Program-made: the position numbers and the translations under genes | Assembly: GCF_943193175.1 (NCBI RefSeq) | Contig: NZ_CALPDF010000037.1 | Span: 1-48,225 of the forward strand | Length of the DNA: 48,225 bases | DNA from: Neobacillus muris | GTDB taxonomy: Bacteria > Bacillota > Bacilli > Bacillales > Cytobacillaceae | Direction: 5' to 3' | In this document: positions 1 to 7,025 of the stretch, piece after piece | Position numbering within the stretch: the stretch's first letter is position 1 | Layout of the letters: the number at the start of each line of letters is the position of its first letter | Notes under the pieces: generated by a model | What the model was told of the DNA's origin: nothing | Seen by the model: the letters and a program-made list of their open reading frames with translations, nothing else | Database searches by the model: none

Positions 1-42
1 ACAATCAATAAATTTGGTATTTAGATTCTGTGATAATAAAAA

Positions 43-73
43 ATTGCCGAGAAAAATACCCTTTCTCGACAAT
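43..73 (-). terminator. Intrinsic terminator of moaA
   Basis: On the minus strand a 12-bp near-perfect stem (ATTGTCGAGAAA paired with TTTCTCGGCAAT, one mismatch) is followed by a run of T. It lies about 55 bases past the moaA stop codon and would end that transcript. Nearly the same hairpin recurs at 15018-15049 behind yisN. Confidence 0.7.
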
Positions 74-76
74 CTG

Positions 77-109
77 ACTCTCTTCAAAACAAATGAAGAG
101 AGTTTTTTT
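77..109 (+). terminator. Intrinsic terminator for an upstream plus-strand gene
   Basis: A perfect 10-bp stem (ACTCTCTTCA with TGAAGAGAGT) is followed by seven T on the plus strand. No plus-strand gene precedes it in the window, so it probably ends a gene lying to the left and convergent with moaA. Confidence 0.7.
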
Positions 110-127
110 GTATAAAGCTATTAGCCA

Positions 128-1144
128 TTAACCGCCAATATAAGACATCTCAATTTTTTTGCGGTTTTTATTCATTTCATCAGTTCTTTCATCTGAATAG
201 CGGTCTGCCCTGTTATTCCAGATATTTACAATTCGCTGTGATACCTCCTCATCGGAGGCACCATTTCTCATAAAGTTGCGAATATCATGTCCGTTGCCAT
301 TAAATAAACAGGTAAATAATTGGCCATTGGCAGAAAGACGGGAACGTGTACAGCTTGAACAGAAAGATTCAGAAACGGATGTTATGAACCCAACTTTTAC
401 ATTTGTCCCTTTATAACGATAATGTTTGGCGACTTCCCCAAAGTAGGCAGGATCAACCGGCTCCAGCTCAAAGTGATCCTTTAACATTTCAAAGATTTGT
501 TTTTTAGTCACTACATCATCCATTTTCCATCCATTGGTTGAGCCCACATCCATATATTCAATATAACGAAGCTCTAAACCCTTTTCTTTACAAAAAGCAG
601 CCATCGGCACAACTTCGGAATCATTGAGTCCTTTTTTTACAACCATATTCACCTTGACTCCAAGACCGGCTTGTTTTGCTGCTTCAATACCTTCCAGCAC
701 AGGTCCTGTTCCGACTCCACGTCCATTTATTTTTCCAAATAAGTCGTCGTTCAGACTGTCAAGGCTGACGTTAACCCGTTTTAGGCCAGCCAGTTTAAGT
801 TTTTCTGCCTGTTTAGGCAGCAAGACCCCGTTGGTTGTTAAACCCAAATCGCTCAAGCCCTCTAATTTTGACAGTTTTTCAATCAATACCGGCAGGTCTT
901 TCCGCAGCAGCGGTTCACCACCTGTCAAACGAATTTTCTTTACACCTAAATGTATAAATATTTTGGCGAGACGTTCAATTTCCTCATACGTCAAGAGGGC
1001 ACTTCTAGGAAGGAACTCAAAATCAGGTCCAAATTGGTCAGAGGGCATACAATATTGGCAGCGGAAATTGCAGCGATCTATTACTGAAATTCTTAAATCT
1101 CTAAGTGGTCTATTTAAACTATCTCTAATAATCGTTTTTTCCAT
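128..1144 (-). CDS. moaA: GTP 3',8-cyclase MoaA (molybdenum cofactor biosynthesis)
   Basis: MoaA is a radical SAM enzyme that converts GTP to 3',8-cyclo-dihydro-GTP, which MoaC turns into cyclic pyranopterin monophosphate. The 338-residue protein has the usual family length. The N-terminal SAM cluster motif is CNFRCQYC (Cys25, 29, 32), the SAM-binding TGGEP is at 74-78, and the second cluster motif [10 protein letters not shown] with a later Cys lies near 262-280. The C-terminus ends in Gly-Gly, as is required in MoaA. The ATG at 1144 is preceded by GGAG. The gene is divergent from fnr and has a candidate Fnr-dependent promoter. No moaBCE or nitrate reductase genes are visible here, though moaD and a moeB-like gene lie about 15 kb away. 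Identification is firm; anaerobic control is inferred. Confidence 0.95.
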   Translation of the reverse strand: MEKTIIRDSLNRPLRDLRISVIDRCNFRCQYCMPSDQFGPDFEFLPRSALLTYEEIERLAKIFIHLGVKKIRLTGGEPLLRKDLPVLIEKLSKLEGLSDLGLTTNGVLLPKQAEKLKLAGLKRVNVSLDSLNDDLFGKINGRGVGTGPVLEGIEAAKQAGLGVKVNMVVKKGLNDSEVVPMAAFCKEKGLELRYIEYMDVGSTNGWKMDDVVTKKQIFEMLKDHFELEPVDPAYFGEVAKHYRYKGTNVKVGFITSVSESFCSSCTRSRLSANGQLFTCLFNGNGHDIRNFMRNGASDEEVSQRIVNIWNNRADRYSDERTDEMNKNRKKIEMSYIGG

Positions 1145-1181
1145 TTCATCAACTCCATTTGAAGGAAGTTAGTTTATACCC

Positions 1182-1225
1182 ATTGTATCAGATATCTCAA
1201 AGAAATAACTGTTACATTATTCACT
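1182..1225 (-). promoter_or_regulatory. Candidate Fnr-activated promoter of moaA
   Basis: On the minus strand an extended -10 (TGA then TACAAT, hexamer 1187 to 1182) sits below an imperfect Fnr box at 1210-1225. The box reads AGTGA-N6-TAACA on the minus strand, eight of ten matches to TGTGA-N6-TCACA. Its centre is at about -42.5 from the predicted start at 1175. It is weaker than the two related promoters at 3348-3390 and 4174-4216. Confidence 0.5.
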
Positions 1226-1368
1226 ATTACAATACTTTTTATCTTTTTTCTAATAAGTTTTCACTATATTGTCATTGTTTACTTCCGGTTCCGGTGTTAA
1301 TTTACGTTACAATAATGGTATCAAATTAAAACTAATTTTTTGTTTGAATTTTTGAAGAGGTGATATAA

Positions 1369-2067
1369 ATGATCACACAAATGAAGCCTACACACTCGAT
1401 CGAAATAAAGGAATTACTAAAATTATCCGACCGTACATTTAAATGTGAAAAAGGACGTTATATATTCCAAGAAGGAACTGCCGCAGAAGAACTTTATATT
1501 ATCATTTCCGGCAAGGTGCAAATCAGTAAAGTAACATCGGATGGCCGTGAGCTTTCATTAAGAATTTGCGGGGAAAACGACATCTGTGGTGAATTAACCC
1601 TATTTACGGAGCATCCCAGATACCTGTTTAGTGCAATGGCATTAGAAGAAGGAGAAATAGCCGCCATTAAAAAGGACGTACTTGAAAAGGAAATTTTCGA
1701 TAATAGTGCCCTTGGATATGAATTTATGAAATGGATGAGCGACCATTTTCGAAAAACTCAAACCAAATTCCGTGATTTGGTTTTACATGGGAAACGGGGT
1801 GCTCTTTTTTCAACACTTATTCGGATGTCCAACAGTTATGGAATAAATAAGGGGAATGAAATCCTGATCGATTTACCGCTGACTAACCAGGAACTAGCCA
1901 ATTTTTGTGGCACATCCAGGGAAAGCACCAATCGGATTTTAAGTGAGTTAAAGAAAAATAACATTATCTCCATCAAGCGAGGCAGAATTACCATCCTGGA
2001 TTTACAATATTTAAAAGATGAGATAGGCTGTGAAAATTGTCCAGCCGTTTATTGCAACATAGAATAG
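1369..2067 (+). CDS. fnr: Anaerobic regulator Fnr (Crp/Fnr family, C-terminal Fe-S motif)
   Basis: This 232-residue Crp/Fnr regulator has an N-terminal cyclic-nucleotide-type beta-barrel (about 20-110), a dimer helix (about 112-140) and a winged helix-turn-helix (about 171-200, with SRESTNRILSEL as the recognition helix region). The last residues hold Cys221, Cys224 and Cys229. That 3/5 spacing is the one known for the [4Fe-4S] ligands Cys227, Cys230 and Cys235 of B. subtilis Fnr. Asp136 sits where that protein uses an Asp as the fourth ligand. Bacillus Fnr binds DNA when the cluster is intact, that is, without oxygen. The ATG follows AGAGGTGAT. A TACAAT (1308-1313) is a possible -10 with no good -35, so the gene may need an activator. 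It is divergent from moaA. Confidence 0.92.
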   Translation: MITQMKPTHSIEIKELLKLSDRTFKCEKGRYIFQEGTAAEELYIIISGKVQISKVTSDGRELSLRICGENDICGELTLFTEHPRYLFSAMALEEGEIAAIKKDVLEKEIFDNSALGYEFMKWMSDHFRKTQTKFRDLVLHGKRGALFSTLIRMSNSYGINKGNEILIDLPLTNQELANFCGTSRESTNRILSELKKNNIISIKRGRITILDLQYLKDEIGCENCPAVYCNIE

Positions 2068-2097
2068 AGGCTTGGCTTAAGAACCAGCCTCTTTTTA
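2066..2097 (+). terminator. Intrinsic terminator of fnr
   Basis: The arms AGAGGCTTGG and CCAGCCTCT form a stem with one bulge, followed by TTTTTATAT. It starts at the fnr stop codon. Confidence 0.75.
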
Positions 2098-2130
2098 TAT
2101 CTAATCATCCCTAAAATATGCGCATGTACT

Positions 2131-2165
2131 GTGCTGGGAGCAAGTAAATAGAATTGCTCCCGCAC
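2131..2165 (-). terminator. Hairpin downstream of the radical SAM gene
   Basis: GGGAGCAA (2136-2143) pairs with TTGCTCCC (2154-2161), extended outward by GTGC/GCAC with one bulge. There is no T-run on either strand, so it may be a processing or stability hairpin and not a classical terminator. It lies about 20 bases past the stop codon of the minus-strand gene. Confidence 0.4.
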
Positions 2166-2184
2166 TTCATTCCTATTTTGCAGC

Positions 2185-3300
2185 CTATTTTTCTCTTAAT
2201 GCTTTTGGGGTATAAATGCAAAACGGTTCACTTTCCAAATAATCCCCTGTCATGGCATATGCCCGCGATCTAGAACCTCCGCAAACATAGCGAAATTCAC
2301 AAACTCCACATTTGCCTTTAAACGAGTCAGGATTTCGTAACGATTTAAAAATCGGTGACTCACGATAAATCTCGGCAAGTGGTGTTTCACGGACATTCCC
2401 GGCCTTTACTGGCAGCAGTCCGCTCGGATAAACATCGCCAATATGAGAAATGAACACAAAACCATTTCCATCATTCACACCTTTTGGCGCTCTTCCTAAC
2501 CCATCAATTGAACCAGTCAATCCTTTTTCCGTTAATGCGTTTAAATAATCAATTTCATCAACCTTTGATTTTGCTTCACGCATTTTTTGCTGGATAACTA
2601 CCCGGCGATAGTGCATTGCCTCCGTCGTTTTTATATCAAATGGCACCCGCTTGCTAAGGTCATACAGCCATCTCAGCACCTTTTCATGTTCAACAGGTGA
2701 AATCATATCAGATACTTGACCTCTGCCTGTCGGCACCAGAAAGAAAACACTCCATAACACACATTGTAATTCTTCCACTAATTTAGCCATCTCTTCAAGA
2801 TATTCATAGTTATACTTCGAGATGACCGTATTGATTTGAACGGGTATTTCCAGTTCATGCAGGTATCGGATTCGTTCCATGGTTAAAGCAAAGGAACCGT
2901 CCGTTCCGCGAAAATGATCATGAAGTTTGGCATTGGGTCCATCAAGGCTAAACGCCCAGCGGGATAGACCCACTTCTTTTGCCTTTTGGATGGCTTCTTT
3001 CGTTACATTCGGTGTGGCACTTGGGGTCATGGAAACCCGTACCCCTTTACTTACGGCATATTTGGAGATTTCAAATACATCTGGTCGCATCAGCGGGTCT
3101 CCGCCGGTAAAAACAAGCAAAGGATTATTCATTTCATATATTTGATCAATTAAATTTTTTCCCTCTTCAAACGTAAGTTCACGAGGATCTCTCGTATATT
3201 GAGCATCAGCACGGCAATGCAGACATTTTAATTGACAGGCTCTTGTTAGTTCCCAAATGACAATAAACGGATCTTTAGTAAAATCACGGCTAAAATCCAT
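2185..3300 (-). CDS. Radical SAM/SPASM protein (TIGR04053/BA_1875-like)
   Basis: The 371-residue protein has a radical SAM core with CQLKCLHC (Cys22, 26, 29) and TGGDPL near 65. It ends in a SPASM-type domain with KCGVCEFRYVC (about 330-340) and a further Cys near 361, which would hold auxiliary iron-sulfur clusters. Overall it looks like the uncharacterised TIGR04053 family, which is related to the haem-modifying AhbD/NirJ enzymes and to peptide-modifying SPASM enzymes. The substrate is not known, and no precursor-peptide gene was seen beside it. The ATG at 3300 is preceded by AGGAGG. It is transcribed alone from a strong candidate Fnr promoter, so anaerobic expression is likely. Family membership is judged by eye. 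Confidence 0.85.
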   Translation of the reverse strand: MDFSRDFTKDPFIVIWELTRACQLKCLHCRADAQYTRDPRELTFEEGKNLIDQIYEMNNPLLVFTGGDPLMRPDVFEISKYAVSKGVRVSMTPSATPNVTKEAIQKAKEVGLSRWAFSLDGPNAKLHDHFRGTDGSFALTMERIRYLHELEIPVQINTVISKYNYEYLEEMAKLVEELQCVLWSVFFLVPTGRGQVSDMISPVEHEKVLRWLYDLSKRVPFDIKTTEAMHYRRVVIQQKMREAKSKVDEIDYLNALTEKGLTGSIDGLGRAPKGVNDGNGFVFISHIGDVYPSGLLPVKAGNVRETPLAEIYRESPIFKSLRNPDSFKGKCGVCEFRYVCGGSRSRAYAMTGDYLESEPFCIYTPKALREK

Positions 3301-3347
3301 TAAAGGCCCTCCTAAGTACAGCTAGCCTAACCAGCTTTAATACTTAG

Positions 3348-3390
3348 ATTATAAATGTGTTTATAGGATAAAGAAGTGAACTATCTCACT
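3348..3390 (-). promoter_or_regulatory. Fnr class II promoter of the radical SAM gene
   Basis: On the minus strand a consensus TATAAT (3353 to 3348) predicts a start at 3341. A palindromic Fnr box, AGTGA-ACTATC-TCACT on the plus strand (3375-3390), is centred exactly at -41.5. No -35 hexamer is needed in this arrangement. The box matches TGTGA-N6-TCACA at eight of ten positions and is self-complementary in its arms. The 41-base leader carries the AGGAGG ribosome site. Confidence 0.75.
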
Positions 3391-3405
3391 ATCCTCCTCA
3401 TTAAC

Positions 3406-3472
3406 AAAAAGGGAGGACCCCTTAACATCCAGCTTCATTTTTGCCAATTTAGCTAGAATAGGTCCCCCCTAA
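3406..3472 (-). terminator. Long-loop terminator of yitW-dsrE
   Basis: On the minus strand AGGGGGGACC pairs with GGTCCTCCCT across a loop of about 44 bases and is followed by TTTTTGTT. It lies just past the dsrE stop codon. The long loop is unusual for an intrinsic terminator. Confidence 0.55.
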
Positions 3473-3480
3473 TTCCAATG

Positions 3481-3819
3481 TTATGAAATGGTTAGCACTT
3501 CGTATTTAGCAGCAAGATCAATGAACTCACCCATACCGCTTATTTTACCTGCTGTTAATTTATCTGTAACCCCGTAATGGTCTGCACATGTTTTGCAGGC
3601 CAATATATTGACGCCCTTTTCTTCTAGTTCCCTTAAATGAACGGATACTAATGACTCCTCGGTCATGGTCAAAACTCCACTGTTCATACAAAAGACCGCT
3701 TTCGGAAGCTCTTGTTTTTGCTTTAGGATCGTAAAAAAGGTTTCAAGAATATTCTCTCCCAGTTCTTGATCCCCTCTCCCAAGCTGATTGGAGCTTACTA
3801 AAATCACCTTATTTTGCAT
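3481..3819 (-). CDS. DsrE/YedF-like sulfur-relay protein
   Basis: This 112-residue protein belongs to the DsrE/DsrF-like superfamily. It most resembles the C-terminal domain of YedF, with the NSGV segment near 46-49 and CKTCADHYG near 75-83. The paired cysteines (Cys75, Cys78) are where related proteins carry persulfide or disulfide sulfur. There is no N-terminal TusA domain, so it is a stand-alone DsrE module. The chosen ATG at 3819 has GGGGTAA upstream; the reading frame extends further 5' but overlaps yitW without a ribosome site. It begins 11 bases after the yitW stop, so the two form an operon. A sulfur-transfer role is inferred from the family and partner. Confidence 0.75.
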   Translation of the reverse strand: MQNKVILVSSNQLGRGDQELGENILETFFTILKQKQELPKAVFCMNSGVLTMTEESLVSVHLRELEEKGVNILACKTCADHYGVTDKLTAGKISGMGEFIDLAAKYEVLTIS

Positions 3820-3830
3820 AATATTACCCC

Positions 3831-4139
3831 TTACCGTATCCCCAAAGCGATTTTTGCATAACGGGACATCATATCTTTGTTCCAAGGCGGATTCCAAACA
3901 ATGTTTACTTCTGTGTCCTTAATTTCAGGTATATCAGCTAAAGATCGTTTTACTTGGTCGACAATCGTTCCAGCAAGAGGACAACCCATGGCGGTTAAGG
4001 TCATCGTAACGGTCAGTTTCCCTTCCTCATCCATTTCTAAATCGTAAACTAATCCTAAGTTTACAATATCAATGCCAATCTCCGGGTCAATGACCAGTTC
4101 CAGGGCGCCCATAATATTTTCTCTTAATTCTTCATTCAT
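3831..4139 (-). CDS. yitW: YitW-like Fe-S assembly factor (MIP18/DUF59 family)
   Basis: The 102-residue protein is a MIP18/DUF59 (PaaD/SufT-type) domain. It has the DPEIGIDIVNLGLVYD signature at 18-33 and the conserved Cys53 in TAMGCPLA. Family members help insert or deliver iron-sulfur clusters to client proteins. Length and sequence fit B. subtilis YitW closely, including the C-terminal WNPPW and MSRYAKIALGI. The ATG follows AGGAGTGAG. It is the first gene of a two-gene operon with a DsrE-like protein, under a candidate Fnr promoter, which suggests a client that is needed without oxygen. Confidence 0.88.
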   Translation of the reverse strand: MNEELRENIMGALELVIDPEIGIDIVNLGLVYDLEMDEEGKLTVTMTLTAMGCPLAGTIVDQVKRSLADIPEIKDTEVNIVWNPPWNKDMMSRYAKIALGIR

Positions 4140-4173
4140 GTTATCTCACTCCTATTTATTTTTATCTTTCTTT

Positions 4174-4216
4174 AGTATAAATTTAATTCAAACAATTTAG
4201 TGTGAATTTTTTTACA
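4174..4216 (-). promoter_or_regulatory. Fnr class II promoter of the yitW-dsrE operon
   Basis: On the minus strand TATACT (4179 to 4174) predicts a start at 4167. The Fnr box TGTGA-ATTTTT-TTACA at 4201-4216 matches nine of ten consensus bases and is centred exactly at -41.5. The leader of 28 bases carries AGGAGTGAG before the ATG at 4139. Confidence 0.78.
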
Positions 4217-4374
4217 CCGGCAAAGTAAAATTGTTAACATAGTGAATATAGTGAATATAGTTTTAAATATTTCCATTTTGTATGAAACTTTTAATGTTTT
4301 TAGTTTAACATGAAGATACATTTTTTCCTAGGAGCAGCGCTTAAAGCAAAATACATGATAAAGAGGGATTTATA

Positions 4375-5187
4375 ATGGCCGAAAAACACTTAATTGCATT
4401 AGATCTAGATGGCACATTGTTAACAGATGATAAAACAATATCAAAAAAGAATAAACAGGTACTTGCCAAAGCAAAAGAAGCAGGACATGTTGTAATGATT
4501 GCAACCGGCAGGCCTTACAGGTCTAGTGAAATGTACTATCGGGAGCTTGAATTAGATACACCTATAGTCAATTTTAACGGAGCGTTCATGCATCATCCAT
4601 TAAACCAAAATTGGGGCTTTTATCATGAACCGCTTGATATTAATGTGGCAAAAGATATTGTTGAAGCCTGCCGAAGCTTCCAATTTCATAATATTATCGC
4701 TGAAGTCATGGATGAGGTATATTTCCACTATCATGACGAGAAATTATTAGAAATCTTTAGTTATGGCAATCCCAAAATTACCACCGGTGATTTAGCCAAC
4801 TTTTTGCAGGATTCTCCCACCAGTATGCTTATCCATACAGAAGAAGATCAATTGAAGAAGATCCGCGGCTATTTATCTGAGGTTCACGCTGAAGTGATTG
4901 AACAGCGGAGCTGGGCGGCCCCGTGGCATGTGATTGAAATTATTAAAACAGGACTTAATAAAGCCGTTGGTTTAAAAAAAGCTGCGGATTATTACGGAAT
5001 TCCCCGTGAAAAAGTCATTGCTTTTGGTGATGAAGATAATGATTTGGAAATGATTGAATATGCAGGCCATGGCATTGCCATGGGGAATGCGATTGACCCA
5101 TTAAAGAATATTGCTAATGATATTACTTTGTCCAATGAAGAAGACGGAGTAGCAGCATATTTGGAAGACTTGCTGCAGATTAAATAA
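4375..5187 (+). CDS. yitU: HAD-family (Cof-type) phosphatase YitU
   Basis: A 270-residue Cof-type HAD phosphatase. Motif I is DLDGT (10-14) with Asp10 as nucleophile and Asp12 as acid/base. TGRP at 44-47 holds motif II, Lys196 is in TGLNKAVGL, and GDEDND at 218-223 is motif IV, which binds magnesium. B. subtilis YitU can dephosphorylate 5-amino-6-(5-phosphoribitylamino)uracil in riboflavin synthesis, and this protein has the same length and neighbourhood. Cof-type enzymes are often promiscuous, so the physiological substrate is less certain. The ATG follows AGAGGGATTTATA. It is divergent from yitW. Confidence 0.85.
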   Translation: MAEKHLIALDLDGTLLTDDKTISKKNKQVLAKAKEAGHVVMIATGRPYRSSEMYYRELELDTPIVNFNGAFMHHPLNQNWGFYHEPLDINVAKDIVEACRSFQFHNIIAEVMDEVYFHYHDEKLLEIFSYGNPKITTGDLANFLQDSPTSMLIHTEEDQLKKIRGYLSEVHAEVIEQRSWAAPWHVIEIIKTGLNKAVGLKKAADYYGIPREKVIAFGDEDNDLEMIEYAGHGIAMGNAIDPLKNIANDITLSNEEDGVAAYLEDLLQIK

Positions 5188-5298
5188 GAATTATTCACCA
5201 GACATTCTCTGATGAACATGATTCAGTTTGAGCATACTAGATCATGAAACAGCATTGCTGTTTCCATCAGAGCTTTGAAGCATATTGGAGGGATTCGA

Positions 5299-5445
5299 AT
5301 GGGTAACAAATCCAGACGCTTTGTCCAGCAGGGAAAGGATTCGATCAATAAGCATGCGGAACGAATACCTTATCACATGACCTATGCTGAAGCGGAAGCT
5401 CAGAAAATGGCTAATGTGCATAGCTCCTCGCCTGGAGGAATATAA
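5299..5445 (+). CDS. Small hypothetical protein, 48 residues
   Basis: A short reading frame with a strong ribosome site (TTGGAGGG, 6 bases from the ATG) encodes 48 residues. It is hydrophilic, basic at the N-terminus (MGNKSRRFVQQGKDS) and ends in SSSPGGI. There is no membrane segment. The next gene starts two bases after its stop codon, and that gene's ribosome site (GGAGG) lies within this one's last codons, so the pair is coupled. It resembles in style the small spore-related proteins of Bacillus, but no family is recognised with confidence. Confidence 0.65.
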   Translation: MGNKSRRFVQQGKDSINKHAERIPYHMTYAEAEAQKMANVHSSSPGGI

Positions 5446-5447
5446 CC

Positions 5448-5633
5448 ATGGGTAACCAATTGTTCCAAGAAGCACGCCGATTTGTTGAGATGGCCATAAC
5501 GGCCAGCCCAGAGAACCGCGATACTGCAGTCGCGAAAGCTAAAAATGCATTAAGCTCTGCTTATGCGAACTCGACTGCCGCGGAGCAAAGTCAGCTCCAA
5601 GAAATGCAACAACAGCTTGATCAATTAAAGTGA
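5448..5633 (+). CDS. DUF3813-like small protein
   Basis: The 61-residue protein begins MGNQLFQEARRFVE and continues as two amphipathic, probably alpha-helical segments rich in Ala and Gln (AKNALSSAYANSTAAEQ, then QLQEMQQQLDQLK). It has no signal peptide or membrane segment. It fits the short DUF3813 family of Bacillus as remembered; function is unknown. It starts two bases after the stop of the preceding 48-residue gene and is followed at once by a terminator, so the pair is a compact operon downstream of yitU. Confidence 0.75.
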   Translation: MGNQLFQEARRFVEMAITASPENRDTAVAKAKNALSSAYANSTAAEQSQLQEMQQQLDQLK

Positions 5634-5635
5634 AC

Positions 5636-5667
5636 AAAAAGCGGAAGCATCTAAGCTTCCGCTTTTT
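5636..5667. terminator. Bidirectional intrinsic terminator
   Basis: GCGGAAGC and GCTTCCGC form a perfect 8-bp stem with a 6-base loop, flanked by A5 on the left and T5 on the right. It can end the plus-strand small-gene operon and the minus-strand gene at 5672-6046. Confidence 0.85.
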
Positions 5668-5671
5668 GCAT

Positions 5672-6046
5672 TTAAAACCTCTCTAATACGACTGGATACT
5701 CATTTTCAATTTCTCCATTTTGATTGCGCTTATAGAGATACACCATTAAGGTTCCATTTTCCGGCAGCTTTACTAGAGGGATTTGGATGGTAAAGCTAAA
5801 GGGCCGCCACTTTACCTGTTTTCCCTTTATCCAAATCCTTTGTTCTCTCAAATATTCGTTATGCCCGTCTTCAACTGTGTAAAATACTCCTTTGTCGTTC
5901 CACTTTACTTCACCAGATACCCTATATGTTCCGTTCTCTCCTGATACCCTCATGTTTCGAAATTCTGTTTCCTTCACACCATTTATATCAGCGTTTACCA
6001 TCAAGGGAAAGAAAAACAAAAGCACGCTCATAAGAAGAATACGCAT
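5672..6046 (-). CDS. Secreted protein with a Gmad2-like (Ig-like) fold
   Basis: The 124-residue protein starts with a signal peptide (hydrophobic residues about 3-17, likely cut after VNA). The mature part is beta-rich, with VSGENGTYRVSGEVKWNDKGVFYTVEDGH and later LPENGTLMVYLY. Such alternating segments are typical of the small immunoglobulin-like Gmad2 domain linked to sporulation and germination proteins. No catalytic residues are evident. It faces the small-gene operon across a shared terminator and sits 27 bases downstream of yitT on the same strand, so cotranscription is possible. The domain assignment is tentative; the signal peptide is clear. Confidence 0.6.
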   Translation of the reverse strand: MRILLMSVLLFFFPLMVNADINGVKETEFRNMRVSGENGTYRVSGEVKWNDKGVFYTVEDGHNEYLREQRIWIKGKQVKWRPFSFTIQIPLVKLPENGTLMVYLYKRNQNGEIENEYPVVLERF

Positions 6047-6073
6047 TCATTGCCTCCTGGTTCATTCAGATTT

Positions 6074-6916
6074 CTAGTCCCTACGGAAGAATCCGTATAC
6101 ATTCGATGTTTCAATTATATTGGTAAAGGCATTTGGATCCACATCCTTGATGACTCTTTCCAAATCAAAAAGCTCATACCTGGTTATGACAATCATTAGC
6201 ATATCTCTTGTTTCATTAGAAAATGCCCCTCTAGCCGGGACCATCGTTATTCCTCTGACAAGTTTGGCATGTATGGCTTTTTTTAATTCATCCGCTTTTT
6301 TAGTAATGATAAAAGCGGTGAGTTTTGCATATCTTGTGTGGATCGCATCCACGACTCTTGTTGAAGTATACAAAAACACTAATGTATATAGCGCTTTTTC
6401 CCATCCGTATAGAAACCCGGCGGTAATGATGATGACGAAGTTTAATATAAACATGTAGGGCCCGATTGGCTTATCCTTGATCCTGGACAGCACCATAGCA
6501 ATAATATCCAGCCCCCCTGTTGAGGCTCCCCACTTTAAAGTGATTCCAATCCCTGCTGCTACAATCACGCCGCCAAAAACAGAATTTAACAGGATATCGT
6601 TTGAAACCGGTCTCACCGGTATGAGCTCTAAAAAGAACGACGAAAGGACCACGCTAAGAAAACTATAAATCGTAAAGGCTTTCCCGACTTTTTTCCACCC
6701 TAAAATGGCAACGGGAATATTTAAGATAAGTAATAACAATCCCATCGATATTGAAAACGGTGTATAGTCACTTAACACTCTTGAAAGCAATTGAGCAATC
6801 CCAGTAAAACCGCTCGAATAAATATCTGCCGGAACTAAAAATAAATTCATTCCGGCGGCATTTAACAAAGCTCCTGCCGCAACGATGCCAATTTTCTTGA
6901 TTTGAAGCCAAATCAC
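6074..6916 (-). CDS. yitT: YitT-family membrane protein
   Basis: A 280-residue integral membrane protein. It has about five to six hydrophobic helices in the first 200 residues (for example IVAAGALLNAAGMNLFLVPA and GVIVAAGIGITLKWGAS, the DUF161 part). A soluble C-terminal domain follows (about 200-280, DUF2179, with TNIIETSNVYG near the end). The function of this family is unknown. The start is taken as GTG at 6916 because GGGGGA lies just upstream and the family usually starts there; the frame stays open further 5' without a ribosome site. It is divergent from yitS. Confidence 0.85.
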   Translation of the reverse strand: MIWLQIKKIGIVAAGALLNAAGMNLFLVPADIYSSGFTGIAQLLSRVLSDYTPFSISMGLLLLILNIPVAILGWKKVGKAFTIYSFLSVVLSSFFLELIPVRPVSNDILLNSVFGGVIVAAGIGITLKWGASTGGLDIIAMVLSRIKDKPIGPYMFILNFVIIITAGFLYGWEKALYTLVFLYTSTRVVDAIHTRYAKLTAFIITKKADELKKAIHAKLVRGITMVPARGAFSNETRDMLMIVITRYELFDLERVIKDVDPNAFTNIIETSNVYGFFRRD

Positions 6917-7025
6917 AAAAATTCCCCCTTTTTTTCCCCCTAAACAAATCAGGTAATTGTATTTTCTTACTGAAACCGATAAACTAAATCTAGTTAAGAT
7001 AGATTTTTGAAAGCAGGTGAGCTTC

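Noticed and set aside
624..1172. Long plus-strand frame opposite moaA
   Set aside because: It is the antisense of a clearly identified MoaA, with no ribosome site or family signature.
1261..1320. Possible Fnr autoregulation of fnr
   Set aside because: No TGTGA-N6-TCACA-like dyad lies 41.5 bp upstream of the TACAAT at 1308-1313. Another activator such as ResD is possible but no clear site was recognised.
4239..4260. Tandem ATAGTGAAT repeats upstream of yitU, with AGTGA half-sites
   Set aside because: The units are direct, not inverted, so they do not form an Fnr box, and no promoter at -41.5 fits on the plus strand. Kept only as an AT-rich direct repeat.
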